A model generated the notes under the pieces. The model did not search any database, was not told the origin of the DNA, and worked only from the letters and a program-made list of their open reading frames with translations. DNA of 33,098 nt, taken from NCBI GenBank assembly GCA_022841525.1, contig JALHRI010000021.1, positions 1-33,098 of the forward strand, in the 5' to 3' direction. The position numbers and the translations under genes were made by a program. Of the stretch, positions 25,773 to 33,059 are shown one piece after another; positions within the stretch are counted from its first letter, which is position 1, and each line of letters starts with the position of its first letter. The stretch is from Alphaproteobacteria bacterium. Its GTDB lineage: Bacteria > Pseudomonadota > Alphaproteobacteria > Rickettsiales > UBA3002.

Positions 25773-26663
25773 TTACTTCGCCGCTTTGCCCCAGTTGTTC
25801 AGTTCTTTCCACCATTTATCCATTCTGGCATTCGCCTTCTGGATCATGGTAGGGTCTTTTTTTGCGATGTATTCTTGCAAGTTGCTGACATCTTTACGCA
25901 TCGTCGCAATCTCTGTCAGACGCGCCTTGTTGTTGTTATCTTTCTGCATTTCATCGAGCGCATCATCAGCGTGTCCCAGCGCATAGCTGGCGCCTTCATA
26001 GTTTTTGCCAGCAATGAAATTACGAGCCAGCGCAATGTTGTCATGCGCTTTCACGCTCGGCATGGCCACTTTGCTATCCACCGTCACTACGTCTTCGGTG
26101 AGTTCTGCCAGATGCTCATCTGCCAATTTCAGTTTGCCGGCAGTGATCGCCGCTTCGGTCTCATGGATGTGCTTCTCCGCCTTATCCCCCGTTAAATCGA
26201 GCGTAAGATAGACAATATCCGCATCCGTAACTGCTAAATCATTCGTTGCCCATAATGGCCCGCTATCCATGGTTTTTACTTGCACACGACCCGTTTGAAT
26301 GGGGAAGTAATGGTATTTATACTCGGTATCGTATTGATACACGATACGGCCTGACCCCACCTGCGTGACCGTGCGCTGCTCTGCAGTTGCGCTTTTAATC
26401 ACCGTTACCATATTGCGCGCCTGCGTGATATGCTGCTTGGCCAGATCCGTGTTTTTCATGGCAAGTGCTACACGCGCAAAATTCACGTGCTCCACAAAGC
26501 TGGTTGCCGCCACACGCGGATCCGTCATTTCCGTTTTGCTGATTGGTCTAGCAGCGGTTTTCACCGTGCCGGCGGTGATGGTATCCGCCGCGTAAGATGT
26601 ACTCATGCCAAGAGCGAGAGTCGTGCTCAGTATGGTGGTCATCAGTAGGGTTCGGGTTTTCAT
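25773..26663 (-). CDS. yfdX: YfdX family protein
   Basis: 296 residues, AAAGGA before the start. An N-terminal signal peptide (MKTRTLLMTTILSTTLALGM, cleavage near SYAAD) predicts periplasmic location. The long helical body (FARVALAMKNTDLAKQHITQ, KLADEHLAELTEDVVTVDS, NFIAGKNYEGASYALGHADD) is the YfdX fold. E. coli YfdX is induced by the EvgA acid and drug resistance regulator and binds or chaperones periplasmic proteins; its biochemical role is still weakly known. It is the third gene of the unit 27080-25773 and is followed by a terminator. Confidence 0.9.
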   Translation of the reverse strand: MKTRTLLMTTILSTTLALGMSTSYAADTITAGTVKTAARPISKTEMTDPRVAATSFVEHVNFARVALAMKNTDLAKQHITQARNMVTVIKSATAEQRTVTQVGSGRIVYQYDTEYKYHYFPIQTGRVQVKTMDSGPLWATNDLAVTDADIVYLTLDLTGDKAEKHIHETEAAITAGKLKLADEHLAELTEDVVTVDSKVAMPSVKAHDNIALARNFIAGKNYEGASYALGHADDALDEMQKDNNNKARLTEIATMRKDVSNLQEYIAKKDPTMIQKANARMDKWWKELNNWGKAAK

Positions 26664-26693
26664 GGGTCTATCCTTTGGGGTTGAGGTTTTTAG

Positions 26694-26915
26694 CTATTGT
26701 GGGTTGGTGGTTTTCTTGATGTCGTCACCGATATCTTCTGCCGCATCGTTCAATTTGTCGGCGGGTGTGCGATCATCCAGCTGGTCAATGGCATCGCCGA
26801 TTCTTTCGCCCGTTGTGCGCGTATCGGGTGCATACAGCACGCTGTAGGCAATAAAGCCAACCACCACGACAAGGCAGAGTATGAGCAGGAATTTCCCGAA
26901 TGCGTGTGTTGTCAT
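26694..26915 (-). CDS. Small single-pass membrane protein
   Basis: 73 residues; GAGGAG of the preceding gene's end serves as its ribosome site. One N-terminal helix (FGKFLLILCLVVVVGFIAYS), then an acidic amphipathic tail ending DDIKKTTNPQ (TPADKLNDAAEDIGDD). Pattern resembles short inner-membrane proteins found beside yfdX and csbD. No family assigned. Three bases separate it from the upstream small gene. Confidence 0.7.
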   Translation of the reverse strand: MTTHAFGKFLLILCLVVVVGFIAYSVLYAPDTRTTGERIGDAIDQLDDRTPADKLNDAAEDIGDDIKKTTNPQ

Positions 26916-26918
26916 GAT

Positions 26919-27080
26919 CTACTCCTCTTCATTCAATGCATCATGATAGAAATTGGCGATTTCTGCTTCGCGCAGCTCAATTTCCAGGTCGTCATTCATC
27001 TCGAAACGGTCGAATTCCACATCGACAACCGGAAATGGTGCAAAGTATGTATGTGGTGCAAAAATAGGGTGAGTGTGCAT
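26919..27080 (-). CDS. 53-residue acidic protein, unknown
   Basis: ATG at 27080, TAG at 26919-26921, AGAGGA nine bases before the start. Coding sequence begins MHTHPIFAPHTYFAPFPVVD, continues VEFDRFEMNDDLEIELREAE and ends IANFYHDALNEEE. The C-terminal half is strongly acidic and likely helical. It leads the three-gene unit with 26694 and yfdX and has a repeat site 86 bases upstream. No homologue recognised; the tight packing and the good ribosome site support that it is real. Confidence 0.7.
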   Translation of the reverse strand: MHTHPIFAPHTYFAPFPVVDVEFDRFEMNDDLEIELREAEIANFYHDALNEEE

Positions 27081-27165
27081 GTTGGAGATCCTCTAAAGAA
27101 TGTTCGTGATTGAAAACGACCCTAGCCACTCCGCTATAATGAAGCGATACGACAAAGAAGAATGG

Positions 27166-27184
27166 GCGTAATGTTTGCGTAAAG
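27166..27184. promoter_or_regulatory. 11-bp-period direct repeat, site 3 (upstream of the yfdX unit)
   Basis: Plus strand GCGTAATGTTT (27166-27176) then GCGTAAAG (27177-27184): two perfect GCGTAA half-sites 11 bp apart, 86 bases before the start at 27080. It directly abuts the hairpin at 27185. A minus-strand CATTATAG near 27133-27140 could be the -10 region. Confidence 0.65.
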
Positions 27185-27239
27185 ATACCAATTCGTCTTC
27201 GAATTGGTATCGTAAGCGTTGCCCAGAGCAATGCTTACG
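27185..27239. terminator. Two tandem hairpins, likely end of the lpxR transcript
   Basis: ATACCAATTCG (27185-27195) pairs perfectly with CGAATTGGTAT (27200-27210) around a TCTT loop. Next to it CGTAAGCGTTGC (27211-27222) pairs with GCAATGCTTACG (27228-27239) with one G-T position. No T-run follows on either strand, so a Rho-independent terminator is not certain; they may be transcript-end stabilisers. They lie 36 bases beyond the lpxR-like stop. Confidence 0.6.
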
Positions 27240-27274
27240 CGCGGCGTAGCCAGCGAAACTAAACTAATAGAAAG

Positions 27275-28267
27275 CTAAAACCGCCGCGAAAGCGTCAGCG
27301 CACCAAACACCGTTGGATGTTTCTGTGTGTCGTATTCTTTGGTCATAAATACTTGCGTGTAGGATAAGCGCGTTTCGCCGTACGTCACCGCTGCGCCGAC
27401 TTGCAGGCTGGTGACAAAGTGTTTCTTATCCACGCTTGGGCTATCCGTGAACGTATTACCATCGAGGAAAATATTGCGTGCCACGGCACGCTGCCCAAGG
27501 GTGGTAAACAAATAACCGCCGAGTTCTTCCGAAGGCACAAAGAAGTCCGATCCAGGCAAACTTGGGCGAATGCGCGGGGGGCCGTAATCGGCTGGCAGGT
27601 CATAGCCTAAACGAAAGGTTGCGCCGACGGTCGCGTCAGTATTGATGTTACCGAGATTCACCCCCGCATGCGGCGTGACATCCGCGCTGAGGCCAAACGG
27701 CGAAATCTCATAGATGCTGCGCCATTTGCGCTCATAGGTCAGGATAATGCCCAGTTCGTTTTCAAGCTGATTATCCCAGCCATTGGGCTGCGGGCTGTCT
27801 GTGATGCGATGGACGAATTTCTGGGTCGGTTCGGCAAGGGATGCTGGCCCGACAACACCCAGCGTTAGCATCACGTTATCCAGCGTCTTGCCGGTGTCCG
27901 ACACCATGCCCACCGAACTATAAAGCCAGCCGGCATAAGGCTGATCACCTGCGACGAGGTCGCGGCGTGATAAATCTTCCGGCGCGAACATGCTTTGCCC
28001 CACAGCAACGCTGATGCGTTTGTTGCCACCGCTTGCTAGTGGCAAGGCGTTCGCAATATCCTGTGTCCAGCTTGGCATGGTTTCTTCAGATGAAATCCAC
28101 GCGAAGCGGATACCGTTGGTGTAATCACTGTCTGAACCTGCGAATATATCATTTTCGATGACGACATTAAAAATGCCTTTGTCGTCTTTTCCGCGTACAT
28201 TCTCCGACGCCAATGCCGATGCGGCAATAGCCAAAAAACAAGCCAAAAATATAAAAAAACGCTGCAT
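27275..28267 (-). CDS. lpxR: LpxR-family lipid A 3'-O-deacylase
   Basis: 330 residues; signal peptide MQRFFIFLACFLAIAASALA. A beta-barrel outer-membrane protein of the LpxR family (PF09982), usually about 320 residues. Active-site motifs are kept: ENDIFAGSDSDYTNG (Asn39, Asp40, Thr50), QPYAGWLY, then FVHRITDSPQPNGWDNQLENE with His153 and Glu169/Glu171. The C-terminus ends in an aromatic strand (FGALTLSRRF), as outer-membrane barrels do. The enzyme removes the 3' acyloxyacyl chain from lipid A. Its start lies 22 bases beyond the hairpin that ends csbD; no strong ribosome site is visible, so the start is chosen from the signal peptide. Confidence 0.9.
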   Translation of the reverse strand: MQRFFIFLACFLAIAASALASENVRGKDDKGIFNVVIENDIFAGSDSDYTNGIRFAWISSEETMPSWTQDIANALPLASGGNKRISVAVGQSMFAPEDLSRRDLVAGDQPYAGWLYSSVGMVSDTGKTLDNVMLTLGVVGPASLAEPTQKFVHRITDSPQPNGWDNQLENELGIILTYERKWRSIYEISPFGLSADVTPHAGVNLGNINTDATVGATFRLGYDLPADYGPPRIRPSLPGSDFFVPSEELGGYLFTTLGQRAVARNIFLDGNTFTDSPSVDKKHFVTSLQVGAAVTYGETRLSYTQVFMTKEYDTQKHPTVFGALTLSRRF

Positions 28268-28282
28268 GGCTACCGTGATGGC

Positions 28283-28323
28283 CTAAAAAAATCGCCCGGC
28301 ACAGGAATGTTACCGGGCGATTT
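28283..28323 (-). terminator. Rho-independent terminator of csbD
   Basis: AAATCGCCCGG (28289-28299) and CCGGGCGATTT (28313-28323) form an 11-bp stem with a 13-base loop; on the minus strand it is followed by a run of T (complement of 28285-28291). It sits 25 bases beyond the csbD stop and just upstream of lpxR. Confidence 0.85.
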
Positions 28324-28347
28324 ACAGGTTAGTATAGAGGCGCTTGA

Positions 28348-28563
28348 TTATGCTGCCTTGGTGGTTTGGCAAGCATTCTCAATGGCCTTGATTTGCTTTT
28401 CAGCTTCTTCTTTGGCAATGCCTTGCAACTGCACCACTTTGCCAACAAACTGATCGCGTTTGCCTTCATACAGCATCAGGTCGTTATCGGTCAGCTTACC
28501 AAAAGCGGCTTTGAGTTTGCCTTTAAGTTGTTCGGCTTTGCCTTGTACTTGTTCCTTGTTCAT
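28348..28563 (-). CDS. CsbD family stress protein
   Basis: 71 residues from ATG 28563, which follows GAGGAGA; an upstream start at 28608 has no such site. MNKEQVQGKAEQLKGKLK followed by AAFGKLTDNDLMLYEGKRDQ matches the CsbD-like family, small hydrophilic helical proteins induced by general-stress sigma factors. The usual second repeat with a final acidic-basic helix is present (FVGKVVQLQGIAKEEAEKQI). An 11-bp repeat site lies 95 bases upstream, and a strong terminator follows. Confidence 0.92.
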   Translation of the reverse strand: MNKEQVQGKAEQLKGKLKAAFGKLTDNDLMLYEGKRDQFVGKVVQLQGIAKEEAEKQIKAIENACQTTKAA

Positions 28564-28657
28564 AACATTCTCCTCATCTTGGTTAGCGCTGCCAATGACA
28601 GCGTGCACGAGATGTAGAACACTACAGATAAGGATGCGATGCGGGGCACAGAGAGAG

Positions 28658-28676
28658 GCGTAAGGATTCTGTAAAT
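28658..28676. promoter_or_regulatory. 11-bp-period direct repeat, site 4 (upstream of csbD)
   Basis: Plus strand GCGTAAGGATT (28658-28668) then CTGTAAAT (28669-28676), the same period and orientation as sites 1-3, 95 bases before the CsbD start. The rest of the 260-base gap 28564-28823 shows no other recognisable element. Confidence 0.55.
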
Positions 28677-28823
28677 AGCTGGGTGAGGATGATGGCGTGT
28701 TTTAAGCCCCCTCGCGCGCGCTCAGCATATTGTCGAACGAGTTTCTCACGTGCTGACCCGCTACCAGCTATAGTTGGCTGTGCAAAAGAACGTATGGCTG
28801 GATTTCTCTCGGTATGCCATTGA

Positions 28824-30002
28824 TTATCGATCACTATAAGTCCAAGGGGTTACCTTAGATATTGAGCCCCAAATACTTTCAGGGCCTTTATTGAGAGGAT
28901 TGCGGGACGCCAGCTGCCCCTCAGCCCATGCAATCCATTCGACCATGGTCTTATCGCCAGCTTGGTGATTTTGATCAACGGAAAGTTGCTTTAACGCAGC
29001 TATAAAACCGCGGGCGATTTCAGCCTCTCGCCATTTATTGGCCATTTCCATCAAACGACGCCAGCGATAGTTTTCTAACTTCTGACGCTGTTCCTCTTCG
29101 TAGCGCAGCTTTTCTTCGATCTGTCTTTGGCGAGCTTCATCATGGCGCTGCCTGGTTCTTTCCACTAATAAGGGCACAGATGCCAGAATGGTTGCCATAA
29201 TATCAGCAAGCAATGCCTACATGGGACGTTCAGGTGATTCGATCCATTCCCGCTGTAGCTTATTAGGGAGATAGGTCTTAATTGAAAAGACTAGATTGCC
29301 GGTAGGCATTAGATCGTACTTAGTAGATTTCTTCTCGTTCCAGGAATAGCGCTTCTCTTCTGCTGTAAGGGGTCGATGCACCTGTTTCAGCTTTTCACGC
29401 AGGTTAAATTCGATCTCCTCACCTTGGAATTCAACTAACAATTCGCGTTTATCGTTTTCCTTGACCTTGCCGCCTTTGGCTTCGAGCGCCTTGAACAATC
29501 CCTGCAGAATGCGATGCATACGTTTGTCGGCATCATCCCATTCTTCCGGCTTCCATAGATTGCGAGTGAAGGGGGCGCGGTCTTTGCGATAACGTTCCCA
29601 ACGTTCCTAATACTCGCGCAGCCATCTAGCGATGACAGGATGCGGCTTCACTAACTTCTCCGGCACCGGAATCTCTGGAGTCTTAGCTCTTGCCTCCACG
29701 ACTGCTTCTTTTACCTCCGGTGGCATGATCTCCTGTGGCGGTGTCGGGCGGATATAGGTGCCGGAGGGCGTGCCTTCCTTCTGCGATGGTAGCCGGTAAG
29801 TAACGACCTTCTGTCCGGCGGTTTTCTTCGCCCAATAGCCGCGTGGCGGATAAGGTACATCGAATTTGTCGCAGATTTTGCGCAGGCCGTTATCAGATAG
29901 ACCATAGTCCTTTGCTAGCTGGGTCATGGGCGTTGCCCATACCTGTTTGTAAAGCTCCTCGCGTGTGACAAGCTTTTCATTCCTGCTGAGGATAGAATTC
30001 AT
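28824..30002 (-). pseudogene. HTH-containing accessory protein interrupted by two in-frame amber codons
   Basis: ATG at 30000-30002 follows AAAGGGGG. The frame runs 393 codons to TAA at 28824-28826 and is broken only by TAG at 29607-29609 and TAG at 29217-29219; no frameshift is seen. The N-terminus (TREELYKQVWATPMTQLAKD, YGLSDNGLRKICDKFDVPYP, PRGYWAKKTAGQK) is a helix-turn-helix of a family common in accessory regions of proteobacteria. Later parts are RMHRILQGLFKALEAKGGK, EFNLREKLKQ and a long charged coiled coil (ERTRQRHDEARQRQIEEKLR). Both ambers could be CAG-to-TAG changes. TAG ends many other genes here, so read-through by recoding is unlikely. Role unknown. Confidence 0.75.
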
Positions 30003-30163
30003 ACAACCCCCTTTAATGTCGCGAAGTGCCCCGTAATTGTCCCACAGTAACTGTTTCTCCAAAACGTCTAGAACAAGAAAATCTACGGATATACAATCTA
30101 ACGGGTGATGGGCAAATAAGGCGAAGTTTGGCACTTCCCGGGCAGCCGATTGTGCGTATCATA

Positions 30164-30169
30164 TATAAT
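30164..30169 (+). promoter_or_regulatory. Possible -10 box upstream of the DUF2431 gene
   Basis: TATAAT lies 24 bases before the ATG at 30194, inside ATCATATATAATACC. No -35 sequence at normal spacing is convincing, so this is a weak call. Confidence 0.3.
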
Positions 30170-30193
30170 ACCACTCTTAGGCACTGGAAAAAT

Positions 30194-30946
30194 ATGAGAT
30201 ATACTATTGCGCACCACAATCCGGTTACGCCGGTTATCCAAAATCTTGGCCTCATGAATCAGTACCTGATTCACCGCAGCATTGATTTCGGGTTGCTGCA
30301 TGAAGCCAAGCAATTGCAATTTCTCGATGTACATCTTTCCTGGCTGATGCACAAAGCCACTCGGTTTAATTTTGTCGCAGAAATTGCGGATGGAAAAACG
30401 CTTCTGGTAGGGGAAGGCAATTTGAGCTTTGTGCTTAGCCTCGCCAAAATGCCGAAAATTTCCTCATCACAGCTGGTGGCAACAACATTCGAGACGAAAA
30501 GCAATCTTTCCCAGGAAGCAGCAACGAACGCCAAGAAACTACAATCCTTGGGCGTGACTGTTTTACATGGCGTCAATGCCACCAAACTTGCAACGGCGCT
30601 GGGTTCTTGGAAATTTGATAATATCGTTTTCCAATTTCCGCATGTAGGCAGCCGGGAGCCGGTGGAAGGGCGCAACCCCAATTTCATCCTTGTGCGGGAT
30701 TTTCTCAAAAGCGCTGTCCGTCAGCTGCAAACGGGTGGAAAAGTATTGATCTCCGGCGTTGACAGCCCGCACTATCACGGCGCGTTTCAATTCGATGAAG
30801 CGGCTGAAGCAGCCGGTTTAAAAACACCTGTCTCTTATCCGTTTGAGCCATCAGAATTTCCGGGCTATGAACATACCATGACTAATGAAGATGAGAACGC
30901 CATCGATCATCACCGCAAATTTAGAACCTGGGTTTTTAGACACTGA
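30194..30946 (+). CDS. DUF2431/BMT5-like class I methyltransferase
   Basis: 250 residues from ATG 30194; the same frame is open to 30026, but the extra residues look non-coding and a TATAAT box lies at 30164. KTLLVGEGNLSFVLSLAK (residues about 68-85) is the SAM-binding loop, and FDNIVFQFPHVGSREPVEGRN carries the FPHVG hallmark of DUF2431. In eukaryotes the family (Bmt5) methylates N3 of a uridine in large-subunit rRNA; bacterial members are uncharacterised. Residues 1-65 are a short helical lead. The gene is followed after one base by alkB, and a decayed copy of the same pair is at 18110. The target is probably RNA by analogy. Confidence 0.8.
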   Translation: MRYTIAHHNPVTPVIQNLGLMNQYLIHRSIDFGLLHEAKQLQFLDVHLSWLMHKATRFNFVAEIADGKTLLVGEGNLSFVLSLAKMPKISSSQLVATTFETKSNLSQEAATNAKKLQSLGVTVLHGVNATKLATALGSWKFDNIVFQFPHVGSREPVEGRNPNFILVRDFLKSAVRQLQTGGKVLISGVDSPHYHGAFQFDEAAEAAGLKTPVSYPFEPSEFPGYEHTMTNEDENAIDHHRKFRTWVFRH

Positions 30947-30947
30947 T

Positions 30948-31553
30948 ATGAATTCTAGCGCTCAATCATTGCTGTTCAATTTATCCGCAGGAAACCATCC
31001 CGATATTCCTGGGTTGGTCTATATTCCTACCTTCATCGAAGCCGACACAGAAGCCGCGTTGATTGCAAACATTGACCAGCAGCCTTGGCTGCATGACCTC
31101 AAGCGCCGCGTGCAGCATTATGGCTGGCGTTATGACTACAAGTCGCGGGGCATAACCCAAGATTTGCACATTGGGCCGATACCGGATTGGCTTGGCGGGC
31201 TATGCGAGCATTTATCCGCTGATGGTATTTTCTCCCGCGTGCCGGATCAGGTTATCATTAATGAATACCAGCCCGGCCAGGGCATCTCTGCGCATATCGA
31301 TTGCATGCCATGCTTCGGCGATACCATCGCATCGCTCAGCCTGGGTTCCGCGTGCGTGATGGATTTTACCAGTACCACCATCGGCAAGAAGCAGTCCCAA
31401 CTGCTAGAGCCACGCAGCTTGCTCGTATTATCGGGCGATGCGCGCTACCAATGGCAGCATGCCATTCCTGCCCGCAAAGGTGATAAATGGCAAGGTCAGT
31501 CTAACCCGCGCACACGGCGCATCTCCTTAACATTTAGAACCGTTATTGTGTAG
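30948..31553 (+). CDS. alkB: AlkB-like 2-oxoglutarate/Fe(II) dioxygenase
   Basis: 201 residues from ATG 30948, one base after the upstream stop. The iron facial triad is His116 and Asp118 (AHIDCM) with His171 (QWQHAI); NPRTRRISLTFR (from 186) supplies the 2-oxoglutarate-binding arginine. NEYQPGQGISAHID is the classic AlkB strand, and WRYDYKSRG is part of the nucleotide-recognition lid. The family removes alkyl groups from bases by oxidation. Shorter than E. coli AlkB (216) and closer to the ALKBH4/6/7-like bacterial type. Transcribed with the DUF2431 methyltransferase. Confidence 0.9.
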   Translation: MNSSAQSLLFNLSAGNHPDIPGLVYIPTFIEADTEAALIANIDQQPWLHDLKRRVQHYGWRYDYKSRGITQDLHIGPIPDWLGGLCEHLSADGIFSRVPDQVIINEYQPGQGISAHIDCMPCFGDTIASLSLGSACVMDFTSTTIGKKQSQLLEPRSLLVLSGDARYQWQHAIPARKGDKWQGQSNPRTRRISLTFRTVIV

Positions 31554-31977
31554 CGTTCCCTGCGGAATCTCCGTCTGGCTGCCTCAGTATTTTGAATTGA
31601 TAACTTTGCCCCGGGGAAGTTATCAGTTCGAATGTGATGGTGGCGGTGACCCAGTTTAGAACTCTTGGGATCTCGGGTGGTGTAGCTCCTCTGCATGTCA
31701 CCTTGCTCTTTTGGAACCTATCCAGATTTACGAGATTCGGTAGAAACCTCGGGAATCCTGAGTTCTTTCAGGTTTTTGTCTTTATGGTTCGAACTGGTAA
31801 TCTTGCCCGCATTACCGCCCTCCTTACGTTCGAACTATTTTGATATTGGCCGGGCAATGCAAATAGCGGAAACCGAGACAGCCACCCCGGAGATTTCCGA
31901 GGGGAACACTAACGGTCAAGATTATTAGTTCGAACTGCATATCGGCAGTCCTTGAAAAATTAGTTCTTTGTTGGCTG
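31554..31977. other. 424-base gap without a convincing gene; rich in inverted repeats
   Basis: Holds several TTCGAACT motifs: plus 31787-31795 and 31827-31835, minus 31633-31625 and 31935-31927. It also holds the hairpin GATAACTT/AAGTTATC around CCCCGGGG near 31598-31624. On the minus strand a start-less frame ending at TAA 31543 reads like a protein C-terminus (VTATITFELITSPGQSYQF and RQPDGDSAGNATQ) and overlaps the alkB end, so it may be a gene remnant. Small frames on either strand lack ribosome sites. Confidence 0.5.
31787..31935. repeat. 24-bp imperfect inverted repeat pair
   Basis: GTTCGAACT followed by GGTAATCTTGCCCGC (plus, 31787-31810) and GTTCGAACT followed by AATAATCTTGACCGT (minus, 31935-31912) match at 20 of 24 positions and face each other 101 bases apart. 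A third, shorter relative (ATTCGAACTGATAACTTC) is on the minus strand from 31633. Could be recombinase or regulator sites, or ends of a small mobile element. Confidence 0.6.
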
Positions 31978-33033
31978 CTAGCCTTTTTTCTTCACCGTGT
32001 AGCGAGCGCCGCGCCCTTTACCAACGGCCACCAGATATTCCTGTTCTGCCAGTTTTTTTAGGTGCGCTTTGATCGTATTGCGGTTGGCCTGTGTTGCGTC
32101 CTCGATCTCGCGCACGGTGATCTCGCTGCGCGTGTTGGCCATCTCCAGTATGGCGCGCGATAGCGCAGGCAATGCCTCGCGCAAGCTTCGCTCTTCCTTC
32201 ACTTTGAAAGCAAGATTGTCTTTTTGCTTCACCATCGTTTTCAAGAAGAAGGTCAGCCATGCTTCCCAGTTCTGGCTTTCCGTGCGTATCGTTTGTTGCG
32301 TGCGGCGCAAGGCCAGATAGTAGTTTTCCTTGTTAGCCTCGATCACCGTTTCCATCGAACTGTATGGCACATAGGAATAACCGGCACGTAGTAACAACAA
32401 GGTGGTCAGGATACGCGAAAGCCTTCCATTCCCATCCTTGAACGGGTGGATGGCAAGAAACACCACAATAAACACCGCCACCAATAGCAGCGGATGCTGC
32501 GTTTCTTCATTTGCCTGCGCGTTGTACCACTCCACTAACTCTTTCATCATCAGCGGCGTTTCAAACGGGGTGGCTGTTTGAAATACAACGCCGATGCTTT
32601 TGCCGTCTGCGTCGAATGCTTCCACATGGTTGGTGACGTTCTTGTACGCTCCACGATGCTCTGCATCCTTGGTGCTGTATTTCAGTAAAACACCATGCAG
32701 CTGCTTTATATGATTTTCGGTCAGCGCGATGTGATCATAGCTTTCAAACACCATATCCATCGCATCGGCATAGCCTGCCACTTCCTGCTCATCGCGGGTG
32801 GTGAAGGATTTCTGCTCCAGCTTGGAAAGCAGCTTTTCTACCTGTTCATCCGTGAGCTTTGCGCCCTCGATACGGGTGGAAGAACCGATACTTTCGATAG
32901 TGGCAATGTGGCGCAGCGCTTTCAGGCGCTCGGGCGCAAGAGAACCAAGCGCGCGCCAGGCGCCTTTGAATTCATCAATCTCGGCAACCAGCGCAAGCAG
33001 CTCCGGTGTAATCTGAATCGTGTCCGTCTTCAT
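31978..33033 (-). CDS. Fic family protein with N-terminal autoinhibitory motif
   Basis: 351 residues. The catalytic motif HPFKDGNGRLSR (196-207, His196, Arg204) is canonical for Fic AMP-transferases. An N-terminal inhibitory helix SSTRIEGAKL (51-60) fits the (S/T)xxxE(G/N) consensus with Glu56, so this is a class II self-inhibited enzyme. The C-terminal part (about 285-345: REIEDATQANRNTIKAHLKK) is a winged helix. Such proteins transfer AMP from ATP to a protein hydroxyl; targets unknown. A tandem repeat at 33038-33059 overlaps the predicted promoter, and the HTH suggests autoregulation. Confidence 0.9.
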   Translation of the reverse strand: MKTDTIQITPELLALVAEIDEFKGAWRALGSLAPERLKALRHIATIESIGSSTRIEGAKLTDEQVEKLLSKLEQKSFTTRDEQEVAGYADAMDMVFESYDHIALTENHIKQLHGVLLKYSTKDAEHRGAYKNVTNHVEAFDADGKSIGVVFQTATPFETPLMMKELVEWYNAQANEETQHPLLLVAVFIVVFLAIHPFKDGNGRLSRILTTLLLLRAGYSYVPYSSMETVIEANKENYYLALRRTQQTIRTESQNWEAWLTFFLKTMVKQKDNLAFKVKEERSLREALPALSRAILEMANTRSEITVREIEDATQANRNTIKAHLKKLAEQEYLVAVGKGRGARYTVKKKG

Positions 33034-33037
33034 AATA

Positions 33038-33059
33038 CCGGAATATAGACCGGATTATA
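33038..33059 (-). promoter_or_regulatory. Tandem 10-bp repeat overlapping the fic -10 box
   Basis: CCGGAATATA (33038-33047) and CCGGATTATA (33050-33059) differ at one base and start 12 bp apart. On the minus strand the TATAAT at 33059-33054 is a good -10 box for fic, giving a leader of roughly 13 bases without a clear ribosome site. The repeat is a candidate operator for the fic winged helix. Confidence 0.5.

Noticed and set aside
28622-28834. 70-codon minus-strand frame.
   Set aside because: It covers the csbD promoter and repeat site 4 and has no protein-like pattern.
29217-29609. Reassignment of TAG to an amino acid.
   Set aside because: TAG ends many apparently intact genes here, including 783-2177, the Wzt ATPase, alkB and the fic gene.
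30026-30193. N-terminal extension of the DUF2431 protein.
   Set aside because: The added 56 residues show no domain pattern and contain the probable promoter.
31496-31696. 66-codon minus-strand frame overlapping the alkB 3' end.
   Set aside because: Basic, low-complexity composition, no ribosome site; an alternative frame in the same place reads more like a protein end but has no start.
31780-31810. tRNA T-loop from GGTTCGAAC.
   Set aside because: No acceptor stem, anticodon or D-arm can be paired around it, and the motif recurs in both orientations.
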